64,000 nucleotides of DNA from assembly GCA_034770075.1 (NCBI GenBank), contig CM068384.1, forward strand, positions 90,918,720 to 90,982,719. The letters are read 5' to 3'. Source of the stretch: Aralia elata (Eukaryota > Streptophyta > Magnoliopsida > Apiales > Araliaceae). The notes under the pieces were generated by a model that saw only the letters and a program-made list of their open reading frames with translations, was not told where the DNA came from and did no database searches. Position 1 is the first letter of the stretch, and the number at the start of each line of letters is the position of its first letter. This document shows positions 24,136-34,698 of this stretch, in pieces. The position numbers and the translations under genes are program-made.

Positions 24136-25161
24136 ATGAAACTCAAAGATGATCCAGTCATCCTTGCTTCCCAGTTTTTCCCATCTGGCTGGCATTTTAT
24201 TCCCTTGGCCCTTTATAAATCTTTAACGTTTTATAAGGATATCCTTCTTCAAACCGAGTCAATATTTATTAAGCCAATTTATGATAAAAATGATGATTCA
24301 AAAGTCATTTTTCACTCACTCTACATTAAACAGATTGTCTCCATTCTTGAGTGGGGAAATCACCCTTCTGATCTTCGTCCTCTTAATAATCAAAGTAATT
24401 ACTTTTGCTACTATGATTATATTGAGGCTTGGCATAAGATTTTCTTATTCCAAAATCAGTCAATGAGTCATTCTTGGTTTCTTCAATTTGATCATAAATT
24501 CAAAAGTCAAATCTCATTTTGGTTTATTCTTTGGTGGTCAAGATATGGACCCTCCATTGATATCTTTCCCGATTTACTTCAATCACAAGTTCATCACTAT
24601 AACAACTATGTTATTCATAACCCTAAGTATGATGGCATTCCAATTTTACTTCAGTTTATTAGTAAGTATAAAATTTCTTGGATTCTCAAATGGCAGAATA
24701 ATCTTCTTACTCCAGTTGTAGAACATATCTTCCATTCTCCTTCTCAGAAAATTGTTATCAATGATATCAGTCAAATAATCATGGTTACCCGAATGTTCTT
24801 TGTCAAATGGTGGGATAAATTTAATATTGAAAGAATAGTTGGTCAAGTTCAAAAGGAATTTCCTCTTGTTCCAATCCCTTCTATTAAATATATTCTTGCT
24901 AAAAGTTCTTCTAGTAAATCCAAAGAGAAATGCTCTAGCCCCAGTCCTTCTGGATCTATTGATGTTTCTACCATTAAAAATTGTTCCAGTTCTGAATTAA
25001 AACTTTTAGCTCAAGCCATCCATGAAAGAGTCAACAAGCTTCATGAAGAAATTGAAGCCAGTGAATGTTCATCATCTTCTTCTCAGAAGACAGTCACCAG
25101 TAATGCCGATGATCCTTATGGCAGCATCAACCTTCAAGATGCTCAGGACCCATTTGCCTAG
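24136..25161 (+). pseudogene. Second ORF of the endogenous pararetrovirus, long open remnant
   Basis: 341 codons remain open, the longest open stretch in the viral segment. The protein is rich in Trp, Phe and Tyr in its first 270 residues (GWHFIPLALYK; FWFILWWSRYG) and ends in a Ser-rich, acidic tail. It resembles the separate downstream ORF of florendovirus-type sequences, whose function is not known. Upstream codons from ~23840 in other frames, beginning with an ATG at 23840, suggest a lost N-terminus. The continued openness may be chance or reflect relatively recent decay. Confidence 0.55.
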
Positions 25162-25696
25162 TCAGAAGAAATCAGGCTTTCCCACCGAAAGCGGCCCCAT
25201 CAGTCACATGCCTCTGCTTTTTCTCAAAAGCATGCCCTTAGTCACCAGATTCCAAGCATTCAGACGCATTAGTCAAAAGTTACTGCTTTTCCATCGAAAG
25301 GTAATGCCCATTCAAAAGATGTGGGCCATCTTTCCTTTCAAATAGTAAAAAAGTCACTATTCATGTACTGTTCATCAATAGTAAAAGTTGTTTGTAATCA
25401 TTTACTTTTGTAATAGTCATTTGTAATAGTCTTTTCCTTATTCTATAAAAGGAAGGCTAAGTCATTTCTATTAATCAGATTGATTTTGACCTCTTATTCT
25501 CTCTCATCTCTCCCCTCTAAACCCAATGAACTTGTAACCCATTTTAGTTGTAAGTTTTGTTTAATTTTTCGTTTTTACATATTTGTAATCTTTCTTTCAG
25601 TTATCAAATAAAGTGCTTATGTTTTAGTAATTAACTTGTGTTATTGTATGCGCCACTTTCTGTTCTCATCTCTTTCTGTGATTCCGCCCTTAATGG

Positions 25697-25698
25697 TA

Positions 25699-25761
<63 letters not shown>
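25697..25761. repeat. TG/TA compound microsatellite beside the viral segment
   Basis: A (TG)n run of about 8 units is followed by about 24 TA units. It lies about 80-100 bp past the last viral-looking sequence. TA tracts are a known preferred site for captured florendoviral DNA. Confidence 0.9.
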
Positions 25762-25763
<2 letters not shown>

Positions 25764-27796
25764 TAATAGAGGTCAAATTGAATGGCCAATGAACTACATC
25801 CACGATTGCTTTAATTGGAAGATTTGAACCTATATATGACTATCTGAGTAGATACTACCTAATACATATATATACACAGAATATAGGGAAAGTGGTAACA
25901 CCTTTGGGGGTCTGTGCGACAAGAAGCTCACATTTCGCAAAACTTTTCAAAATCTTTTCCCCTTCCGAAAGTTGAGTAGAGAGAGAGAAAAGCACAAAAT
26001 ACAACAATGCATCTTTTTTAGGCTTGGGGATATACTCTATCACTTTCATATTATTTGATGGTCGTTGATTTTTTAAAATTAATTTAAGAGATTTTTAAAT
26101 TTAAAATTGACATAAATTCTTTTAATTTTAATTAATACAATGATAAATATTTTAAACTATTTAAAAAGTATTACCCATTGTAAGTTTTATTGTTTTATAA
26201 TTTTTAATGAACCATTTTAATTTTGAGTTTGAAAATGTCTCAATTTAACTTTCAAAAGTCATCAATGATCAAACAATTTGGAACCGAGAGAGTTTTTTTC
26301 CCCTCCTCAATGCCACCGTTTGGAATGTAGGAGTTTTCCATATAAAATATATAAGAGTAACACAAAATAATTATATGCTCCTTCTGTTTTAAAACATACA
26401 TGATTTTGTCTTTGTAAATTTTAGAGACGAGTACTCTTATATTTTGAGACCGAGATAGTATGTATTTAAGAAAGAGTCTGTATGTGCATGATCACTTGTT
26501 CCACTAATATGACTCATTAATATAAAGATCGAGAGTTTGAATCTTGTTGACAATACACGTTTTGAAGATAGGTCCAGATTGATATAGAGGTCGAGATTTT
26601 AATTGAATCTTTTCTTTGACAACACACATGATATGTCCGGATTGATATAGAGGTCGAGAGTTTGAATCTTGTCGATTGTTGACAACACATGTTATGAAGA
26701 TAGGTCTATATTGTGGTCAAAGAGTTTAAATCTTGTGAACAACACGTTATGAAGATCCGTCCAGAGGTCGAGTAAGTTATCCTCTCCTAAATGGCTCACC
26801 TAGACCCTTCCCCCTAGGTTAGGATAAATTATTCTAATAGATTATGAACTTAAAAAACAAAAAAAAAACAAAAAAAGGAAAAAGGGTTCGCGTTGTTTAC
26901 CAAATTACCCTTTATGACTAACTAATTTTTTGGAACCAGTATGCGAGCATTTTCATGAGAAAAATTCATATCAATAAGTGGCATTTCTCTTTTGTTGTCC
27001 GTAAAATATGAAGATGCATGTAGCTATGATGTTATATTGAGTATGTATAATATACACACATTTATATGCATAGATACATAAACCTATATACGTTTGACAA
27101 CCAGCTGCCTTTAATGATCCTTTGTTCCTTTAACGCCAAGGAAGTTTCATTTCATTGGGAGAATGATACACATTTCTGCTCCCTCTAGGTATCATTTGGA
27201 CTTCATAACTCTCTCTCTCTCTCTTACACACACCCTGTCACACACATGTATATACTCCCTCTGTTTTTTTTTGATTGACGTTTAGGGTGTTAATTAATTA
27301 TATTGTTTGGTTTAGAGCATTTGTATCCCTATCGTTTGATGCGTTGTGTTTGAAGTGTAAATACTGTATTTGTGAGTTAAATAAATTACGTATGAAATAA
27401 ACTATTTGTACACTAATAAAATTTTAAGTGCGTTTGAAATTTCAAAATCAACAAATGCTCCATAGGTTGACGAACAAGTACTAAGAAGAAGCACATAGAT
27501 TATTAAGTTAGATATCAAATCTCAATATTATCCTCTTAAAATAGATCGAAAAGAGGAAAGGAAAATAAATTAATATTTAATGGTTGGATAATATAGGAAT
27601 TTAGGTTATTAATTAATTATTATTTTTGAAATCTATGAACGACAAATAAAAATAATTTTTTTTTTCTAAATGACAAATAAAAAGAAACGAAAAGAGTATT
27701 TAAATACGTATATATTACAATATTCTATGTGTAATTAATAAAAAGAGTATAATGGAAGCGAACACAATCCCATGTCAACTTTCAAAACAATTTCAT
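25762..27796. other. Spacer with MITE-like sequences and degenerate repeats
   Basis: No gene is supported. ~26050-26290 and ~26378-26455 look like Stowaway-type MITE remnants (GGAACCGAGAG and CTCCTTCTGTTTTAAAA ends). 26497-26780 contains four degenerate ~95-bp repeats built on GGTCGAGAGTTTGAATCTTG. ~27255-27696 has weak inverted ends CTCCCTCTGTTTT and GAAACGAAAAGAG and may be another MITE. 27800-28001 is coding sequence of the CLE gene. Confidence 0.4.
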
Positions 27797-28001
27797 ATGC
27801 TACGTACTACTCTACCAAAAGTTATTGTTTTACTCTACCAAAAGTCATTGTTCCGCCACTGTGACACCAAAAGTCATTGTTTTACTCTCTCTCCTCCTCC
27901 TTCTCTTTTTATTCTTTTGTGGATCACACAAATTTGATCACACACATTTCTCTTATAACTACCACCCTCTAAACAATAGGAGATCACTATCAAGAAAATT
28001 C
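27797..28001 (+). pseudogene. CLE: CLE peptide gene, 5' half (signal peptide and propeptide start)
   Basis: This is the N-terminal part of a small secreted CLAVATA3/ESR-related signalling peptide gene. ATG at 27797 opens MLRTTLPKVIVLL, the start of a signal peptide. After a 52-bp internal duplication the rest of the hydrophobic core (LLLLLFLFFCGSH) is found only in the next frame, which continues SRKF up to the insertion point at 28001. The repeated word CCAAAAGT(T/C)ATTGTT occurs at 27815, 27838 and 27867; 27815 to 27867 is 52 bp, not a multiple of three. No ATG is in frame with the downstream part. The gene is then cut by the Copia element at 28002; its other half is at 34553-34698. Confidence 0.8.
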
Positions 28002-28433
28002 TGTTAGAATATTTTATTTTCTTATGTGGCCTCTACTATTTATGTAATTATTGGGCTTACATATTGTATTAATTTAATCATTTTATTTATGGGTTTGGTA
28101 ATTAATTATGTGGCCTATAAATATTATTACTGATAGTACTTGGCATAATGGGCCCTAGGATTTCATAATCTTAATGGACGATTTTGACCCTTAGCTATTC
28201 TATAAATAAAACAGTTAGGGTTTGGTCCCAATTGTCGTCTCAGGAACTTTATACACACCTATACATCCATCATAAGATTGAAAGAGACAATTGAAGACTT
28301 TCACCCTTAAGCGCAGTGGAAACGTGACACATAGAAGATGTCTTCTCTCAATTCATGTAAGTACATAATATTATGATTAATTGATTTTATTTTATTCTAT
28401 GCAATAGTACGTTCCGATATAATTTATTCAACA
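28002..28433 (+). repeat. 5' LTR of Copia element (432 bp)
   Basis: Begins TGTTAGAATATTTT and ends TTTATTCAACA. A TATA-like CTATAAATAAAA lies ~28199-28210. Compared by eye with the 3' LTR there are five substitutions and two small indels (3 and 4 bp), about 1.2 percent. Confidence 0.95.
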
Positions 28434-28434
28434 T

Positions 28435-28449
28435 TTGGTATCAAGAGCA
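28435..28449 (+). other. Primer-binding site, initiator Met tRNA type
   Basis: TTGGTATCAAGAGC follows the 5' LTR. It differs from the common plant Met-tRNA primer site TGGTATCAGAGC by one inserted A. Confidence 0.7.
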
Positions 28450-29970
28450 TGGTTACGCTATTGTATAAAATAAATTAATTACGTTATTATGCTAGAAATT
28501 TTAATTCCGCATAACCTCTTTATTGATATAATAATAGAACTATTCAGTATGTTAAGGAATTTCCGAAAGAAATATAAATTCATTTTCATTCGTAATTAGT
28601 GATTATTCCTCATGTGCTGTGTAATCTGATTCTTTAATACTTACTTTTCCGAAAAGTAATTATTTAATCTGATTTATAATTAGTAATTAGTGATTTATTT
28701 CTATTTGTAATCTGATTATGATTCCTTATGACTTTCGAAAATTAACGATTATGTTTCTTCGTGCTATATTTATGAAATCAATCCATCTTGCTCACTTTTC
28801 ACCTTTTGATATTTGTTTAATTGCATACGGAATATACATATTACTTTTCAATTCATATCATATCATACCATTAAGTATTATTTATATACGTTGAACATGA
28901 ATTTATGTTTTATGAATGCTGGCATATCTTATTCATGGTATGAATTAATTTTTTATGTATGTTTGGGTGAAAAATAATGTTCCCGAAAAGAAGTCAGTTT
29001 GTTCAAATGTTGGATATCAAGTATTCTAACAAAATATCATGTAGTTCATTTAATTACTTTTTGATATAAAGTATTCTATTGCATTGCCTTTATATATCTC
29101 TAATTCATGTCTTACTGTACATGAGACTAAAATAATATATAATGGTTATGGATGTATTTCTAATTATGTTCATATAATATTATTTTATATTATGTCCTCA
29201 TGTATCTATTATAAAATTAATGTGAATATTTTATAATTAAATTATGTTCAAAACTATATATCTTAATTTAAGATTCTAGAACATGATGTGATATATTCTT
29301 AGGGCTTTTAAGTTGTTACATGTAAATTATAAATAATATTAATTTTCAAACTTGATTGATATGTTGTTTAAAGAAAATTGAGTTTGATCATAATAATTTA
29401 CATGTATGCGTGACTCTTTTATTGTTAAAATTAATAATCAACCCAACGGAGGGTTATTAATTGAAACAATTAAAGATTAAGAAAAGTCACATAATGTTAC
29501 ATTTAATAAATGAAGATTTTAATTTTACCCAACGGTAAAATTAGAATTAGAATTTATTAAATGGAATTTTATTGCATAAGTAACATATTTATTTCGTTTC
29601 TGCCCAATGGTGATGCGTGGATAAATGTGTTATGCATTATTTTATGGGGATGTTATTAGCATATTATTAATTGGACCAACGAAAGATTGATAATTATGCA
29701 CCAACATCTCATTAAAATCTATTTTTGGGTGTTGTAAATAGATTTTATGTAATTAATTGCTTGCCCTACAGTTGGTTTTGTTATGATCAATTATTAATTA
29801 TTGTTGTACATTGTGGATTTCTTTTAGTTTTTTGTAAGCATGCTTATGAGCTTGATTATGTTTCAGCATTGACTCCAACTAGTATTTCTTGGTATCTTTC
29901 TTGAATTGAAGCCTTGAATGGGACTATTTTTACTTTTTAAAAAGAGCAAGTGAAAATTGTTCTCGACGTT

Positions 29971-30410
29971 ATGGATCTGGACTATGCATTACGAGTGGAT
30001 CCTCTTGCTCCACTTACAACTACAAGCTCAATTGAGCAAAAGGCTATTTACGAAAAGTGGGAGTGATCCAACCGCATGTCCCTTATGATTATGAAAAACT
30101 CTACCACGACATTCATTTGAGGAGTCCTTCCTGACTCTGGGAATGCTAAAGAGTATTTAGCTTCAGTTGAGGAACAATTTAAGAGTTTTTTTAAAAAAAA
30201 ACTAATGTTGCTCATTTGACTACCACTAGATCCCATAAGAAGAAGGTTTATAAAAAATGGCAAAGGTTTTAAGAATAAGGATAAACTAATTTCTACCAAA
30301 ACAAATAAGACAAATGATTCAAGTAACAACTCTGACGCACACCCTAAATGTCGCTTCTGTAAGAAGCAAAAACATATTAAGAAAGACTGCCATAAGTTCA
30401 CAGAATGACT
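29971..30410 (+). pseudogene. Copia gag remnant with CCHC knuckle
   Basis: ATG at 29971 opens MDLDYALRVDPLAPL, followed by TGA at 30064 and further stops. Frame-shifted remains lead to a zinc knuckle encoded at 30349-30390: Cys-x2-Cys-x4-His-x4-Cys. It would bind element RNA in virus-like particles. Much shorter than an intact Copia gag and clearly broken. Confidence 0.7.
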
Positions 30411-30919
30411 TGAAAAGAAAGTTATGTCCTTTAATTATGTGACTTATGAATCCTTTCTAATTGATGTTCCTTCTAATACATGGTGGCTTGACACTGGTGC
30501 TATGGTTCACATTACTAATTCATTGCAAGGATTCATTTCAAAGAAGTCATTTAAAAAAAAAGGCAAAGAACCATTAAAGTTGGCAATGTAGAGTCTATAC
30601 AAGTTGAAGCTATAAGAACTCCCCCTTTAGTTTTGAAGAGTGGTTTCACCTTGTATTTATATAATACTCTTTATGTTCCCATTATGACACAAAATTTAAT
30701 TTTTGTATCTAAACTTGACGTTGATGGTTTTTCGTTTAAGTTTAGAAATAATAAAATAATTATTTATCATTACTCTCATGTTATTGGTCTTGGCTCTTTA
30801 TAGGGAAACCTCTATTAGTTAAATTTGGATAATGTTTTTGCTGAATACTAGTTAACAATGAATGTGATGAAAAGTACCTTTAAAAATAGAAATAAGAGAA
30901 AACTAGAAAATGAGAATTC

Positions 30920-31440
30920 TTCAAAAATTATGGCATAAACGTTTAGGCCATATTTCAAAAGATAGAATGCAACGTCTTATAAAAGATGGAATTCTTCATT
31001 CACTAGATTTCTCTGATCTTGACCATTGTATTGAATAGATAAAAAGGAAAATTTGTGAAATGAAGTAAGAAATGAGCCACTAGAAGTGATGCACTTCTTG
31101 AGGTGATTCACACTGATATATGTGGACCATTTTCTCTTGGAATTGGTGGACACAAATCTTTCATTACATTCACTGATGACTATTCTCGATGTCTACCTGA
31201 TTAATGAAAAATCCAAATCACTAAATATGTTTAAAGTTTTTAAGGCTAAGATTTTTAATCCACAGATAAAGAAACTTGATTCTAAAACCATTAGTTGCCA
31301 TTTCATTGGATATCCTGATAGATCTAAGGGTTTTCGTTTTTACTGTCCCTCACATACCACTAGAATTGTTGAGACTAGGCATGCAAAGTTTTTGAAGAAT
31401 GGTAATTTAAGTGGGAGTGGTGAGATTAAAAAAAATTGAT
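30920..31440 (+). pseudogene. Copia integrase remnant with internal deletion
   Basis: A pre-integrase LWHKRLGHISK motif (~30930) is followed by the first catalytic Asp context HTDICGPF and then FTDDYSR (~31165-31190). After ~31250 the frame jumps to NPQIKKLDSKTISCHFIGYP (31257 onward), which normally lies far downstream. The part carrying the second Asp and the Glu of the DDE triad is missing, so catalysis is impossible. Confidence 0.75.
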
Positions 31441-31839
31441 CTTGAAGAAAACAGAATTTATGTTCCTAATCATGTAATTCAAGAGGGTGAGGCACAACAA
31501 CCTCCTGTTGAGGCAAATGATGCCCCTAAGATAGCTGAGCCACCACCAAGTGTTGAACCCCACATTATTGAAAATCATATTCCTGAAATTGTGCAACCTT
31601 TACGTAGATCAAAAAAAAAAACCTAGAAAAATATGTTATTTTTTAATGATTTTATAACCTATCTTAATGAGGTTGACTATGATTCAAGTAAGATTAATGA
31701 TCATATCTCCTATAAGAGGCCATTACGAGTGCTCAATCAACTCAATGGCTTGAAGCCATGAATGACGAGTTGAAATCAATGGAGCTTAATAACGTTTGGA
31801 TCTTGAAGAGTTACCAAAAGGTATTAAACCTGTTGGTTG

Positions 31840-33010
31840 CAAGTAGGTCTATAAGACCAAATTAGATCATAAATGGAACGTTGAAAGGTATAAAGCTCAA
31901 TTGGTTGTTAAGGGTTTCACTCAAAAGGAATGTGTGGATTATAATGAAACTTTCTCTCCAGTATCCAGGAAAGATTCATTTAGAATAGTAATGGCTCTAG
32001 TAGCTCATTATGATTTGGACTTACATCATATGGATGTTAAAACTGCATTTCTTAATGGTAACTTGTATGAGAATGTCTATATGGCACAACCATAAGGTTT
32101 TCTGGTTAAAGGCAAGGAATATATGGTATGTAGACTCAAAAAAAAAATTCATCTATGGGTTAAAACAGACTTCTCGACAATGGTATCGTAAGTTTCATGA
32201 GATGATGAGTAATTTTGATTTTAAGAAGAATATAGTGGATCAATGCATATACTTGAAGGCAAGGTTTTAAAAACCGGACCGGCCCGGCGGTCGGACCGGT
32301 AAAAACCGGAACCGGTCCGCCTTCCGGTCCGGTTTGGCCCAGAAAACCGGTTTTGGTCAAAACCCGGATTGACCCGTTGACCACCGGTTCAACCGGTGGT
32401 CCAACCGGTAAACCCGGTTAATTGACCCGGTTGGCCCGGTTTTTAAAATTTTTTTTTTTTTTTTTTTGGCCAAAAAAATTTTTAATGTTAAAATTAGTCA
32501 CTTTTATTAATATTGTAACTCATCTTTATTATGTTATAGTTCATAAAAAATGAGATTTTTAAAAATTATATTAATTACTAATAATATATATTTTTATATA
32601 TTAATTACGTCACCGGTTCAATAACGGTCCGACCACTGGTTGGACCAGTGACCCATCCACCCGGTACCCTTTCCGGTTCGATGACCGGTCCGGGTTTAAG
32701 AACACTGCTTGAAGGTCTGTGGGAGTAAATTTGTTATTCTTGTTTTGTATGTTGATGATATACTATTTGTAAATAATAACTTAGACATGTTGCATGAGAC
32801 TAAACGTTTCCTTTCTAGGAATTTTGATATGAAGGATCTCGGTGAATCCTTTTATGTCATAGGAATTGAAATTCATCGAGATAGGTCTCGTGGGATATTA
32901 GGATTGTCCCAAAGAGCTTATATTGACAAAGTTCTTAACAAATACAACATGCAAAATTGCTCCCTTACTGTCGCCCCTGTTGTTAAGGGTGACAAATTTG
33001 GCTCATATTA
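31840..33010 (+). pseudogene. Copia reverse transcriptase, split by a MITE
   Basis: Segments at 31845-32095 (VVKGFTQKECVDYNETFSPV, MDVKTAFLNG), 32110-32259 and 32716-33010 give a recognisable reverse transcriptase. The catalytic YVDD is intact at 32748-32759. Stops and a frame change near 32095 break it, and a 448-bp MITE interrupts it after CIYLK. Confidence 0.8.
32260..32707. mobile_element. hAT-type MITE rich in CCGG palindromes (448 bp)
   Basis: Ends CAAGGTTTTAAAAACCGG and, inverted, CAGTGTTCTTAAACCCGG; flanked by a perfect 8-bp duplication CTTGAAGG (32252-32259 and 32708-32715). Both arms are packed with ACCGGT/GGTCCGG words that can fold on themselves; the middle is AT-rich. No coding capacity. 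The 8-bp duplication and CA...TG ends fit the hAT superfamily. Confidence 0.88.
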
Positions 33011-33219
33011 ATGCCCTAAAAAAAATCAGTTGGAACGTGATCAAATGAAGCTTATCCCTACACTTCTATGGTTGAGAGTCTTATGTACGCTCAAGTTTGT
33101 ACACGTTCAGATATAACATATGTAATTGGTATGCTTGGACGTTACCAGTCAAATCCAGGTTTAGATCACTAGAAAGCAGCCAAAAAGGTTTTACGCTACT
33201 TATAGGGTACTAAGGATTT

Positions 33220-33733
33220 CATGCTTACATTCAGGAAAACAGATAACCTTAAAGTTGTTGGTTATTCTAATTCTGATTTTGCTAAGTGTAATAACGAAAG
33301 GAAATCTACATCAGAGTACATTTTTATGCTTTTAAGAGGCCCTATTTCGTGGAGAAATCATAAATATGAGTTAACTACCACTTCCACGATGATGGCAGAA
33401 TATATGGCTGGTTATCATGCTACTTGTCATGCTGTATTATTGAGGAATCTTATTTCAAAACTTAAGGTTGTAGATTCCATTTAAAGGCTATTGAAAGTAT
33501 TTTGTGATAATGATTCTGTTGTTAGTTTTTTCAATAACACCAGTTCGAGTGGTGTTGAACTGTACCTTGACACTAAGTATTTATTTGTAAGAGAAAGAGG
33601 TGAAGATCAAAGCGTTGTCATTAAGTATATTAGTACGCATGATATATTAGCAGATCCACTTACGAAAGGCTTACCACCCAAGCTCTTTTTAGAGCATGTT
33701 GCCGGCATGGGTTTAACTGGTAGTCTTAATTAG
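33220..33733 (+). pseudogene. Copia RNase H region (broken)
   Basis: ORFs 33221-33484 and 33491-33733 are separated by a TAA. The GYSNSDFAKCNNERKSTSEY segment is the Copia RNase H core, with Ser-Asn-Ser-Asp in place of the usual D-x-D-W style. The second part contains KYISTHDILADPLTKGLPP, the usual end of Copia pol. Confidence 0.75.
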
Positions 33734-34119
33734 TGAATTATTTTGATGTAAGACAACATTTTGAGCTCATTGTTTTGAACTTCACATTATGTTTATGGTT
33801 TGCTATTCTCTTTATTGTGCACACATGAGAACTTATGAGCAAACAATTACGTTTTGGACCATATGAATGAGTTTAATTTATTACCACTTATGTAAACTCT
33901 ATTCATACCTATTATGCTTAATGTTAATATTTGTTCTAATAAAAGTACTAATTGTGTAACTAATGGGGATCTTGTGTTAATAGTGACACAAAGATTGTAT
34001 TAATTCGCATTGGTGCTTTTATTTGAACAGGATGTAGACATTAAATTAATACTTGGCCAAATTAACGATTGTAAGCGTTATGTTTTGTATATAAATAGTA
34101 TTTCGGCCAAGTGGGAGAA

Positions 34120-34552
34120 TGTTAGAATATTTTATTTTCTTATGTGGCCTCTACTATTTATGTAATTATTGGGCTTACATATTGTATTAATTTAATCATT
34201 TTATTTATGGGTTTGGTAATTAATTATGCGGCCTATAAATATTACTGATAGTACTTGGCATAATGGGCCCTAGGGTTTCATAATCTTGATGGACGATTTT
34301 GACCCTTAGCTATTCTATAAATAAAACAGTTAGGGTTTGGTCCCAATTGTCGTCTCAAGAACTTTATACACACCTATACATCCATCATAAGATTGAGAGA
34401 GACAATTGAAGACTTTCACCCTTAAGCGCAGTGGAAACGTGACACATATATAGAAGATGTCTTCTCTCAATTCATGTAAGTACATAATATTATGATTAAT
34501 TGATTTTATTTTATTCTATGCAATAGTACGTTCCGATATAATTTATTCAACA
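34120..34552 (+). repeat. 3' LTR of Copia element (433 bp)
   Basis: Same ends as the 5' LTR and preceded by the purine tract AAGTGGGAGAA. Followed directly by the duplicated target AATTC and then CLE coding sequence. Confidence 0.95.
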
Positions 34553-34698
34553 AATTCGACTTCACGTCGTTCATGCACCACCATCATCACCACCACCACC
34601 ACCGGAAACATGCCGCCCCGGCTGAACCAGAGATCGACCCACGCTACAGTGTCAATAAGCGCCTTGTTCCCACCGGCCCAAACCCATTGCACCATTGA
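34553..34698 (+). pseudogene. CLE: CLE peptide gene, 3' half with the CLE motif
   Basis: Directly after the Copia 3' LTR the CLE frame resumes: FDFTSFM, a run of nine His, a short propeptide ending DPRYSVNK, then the 12-residue CLE peptide RLVPTGPNPLHH (34660-34695) and TGA (34696-34698). The motif belongs to the A-type peptides close to Arabidopsis CLE9-CLE13. These peptides are cut from a secreted precursor, proline-hydroxylated and arabinosylated, and perceived by CLV1/BAM-type receptor kinases. The motif itself is undamaged, but this half has no start codon or signal peptide of its own. Confidence 0.85.

Larger units (their letters stand above)
18300..25620 (+). mobile_element. Endogenous pararetrovirus (Caulimoviridae, florendovirus-like), decayed
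   Basis: A ~7.3 kb + strand segment reads, in order, as a movement-protein-like region, a coat region with a CCHC zinc knuckle, an aspartic protease, reverse transcriptase, RNase H, then a separate downstream ORF. There is no integrase and there are no LTRs, as expected of Caulimoviridae. The two-part layout and the bordering TA microsatellite fit florendovirus-type sequences; the genus is inference. The frame is interrupted by many stops and frame changes, so this is a fossil. A TATA-like CTATAAAAGG (~25444) followed by ~170 bp resembles a viral promoter/leader near the right end. Exact left and right borders are uncertain and no Met-tRNA primer site was found. Confidence 0.8.
28002..34552 (+). 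mobile_element. Copia LTR retrotransposon inserted in the CLE gene
   Basis: A complete element of 6,551 bp: LTRs 28002-28433 and 34120-34552, TGTT...AACA ends, and a 5-bp target duplication AATTC (27997-28001 and 34553-34557). A Met-tRNA-type primer site TGGTATCAAGAGC follows the 5' LTR, and a purine tract (AAGTGGGAGAA) precedes the 3' LTR. The order gag, integrase, reverse transcriptase, RNase H is that of Copia. The interior has many stops, frameshifts and an integrase deletion, so it cannot code for its own enzymes. A hAT-type MITE is nested at 32260-32707. Confidence 0.95.

Noticed and set aside
25636..25827. 63-codon frame with an Ile-Tyr run
   Set aside because: Translation of the TA microsatellite.
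26490..26700. tRNA-like GTTTGAATC words
   Set aside because: No cloverleaf or paired A and B boxes could be assembled around them.
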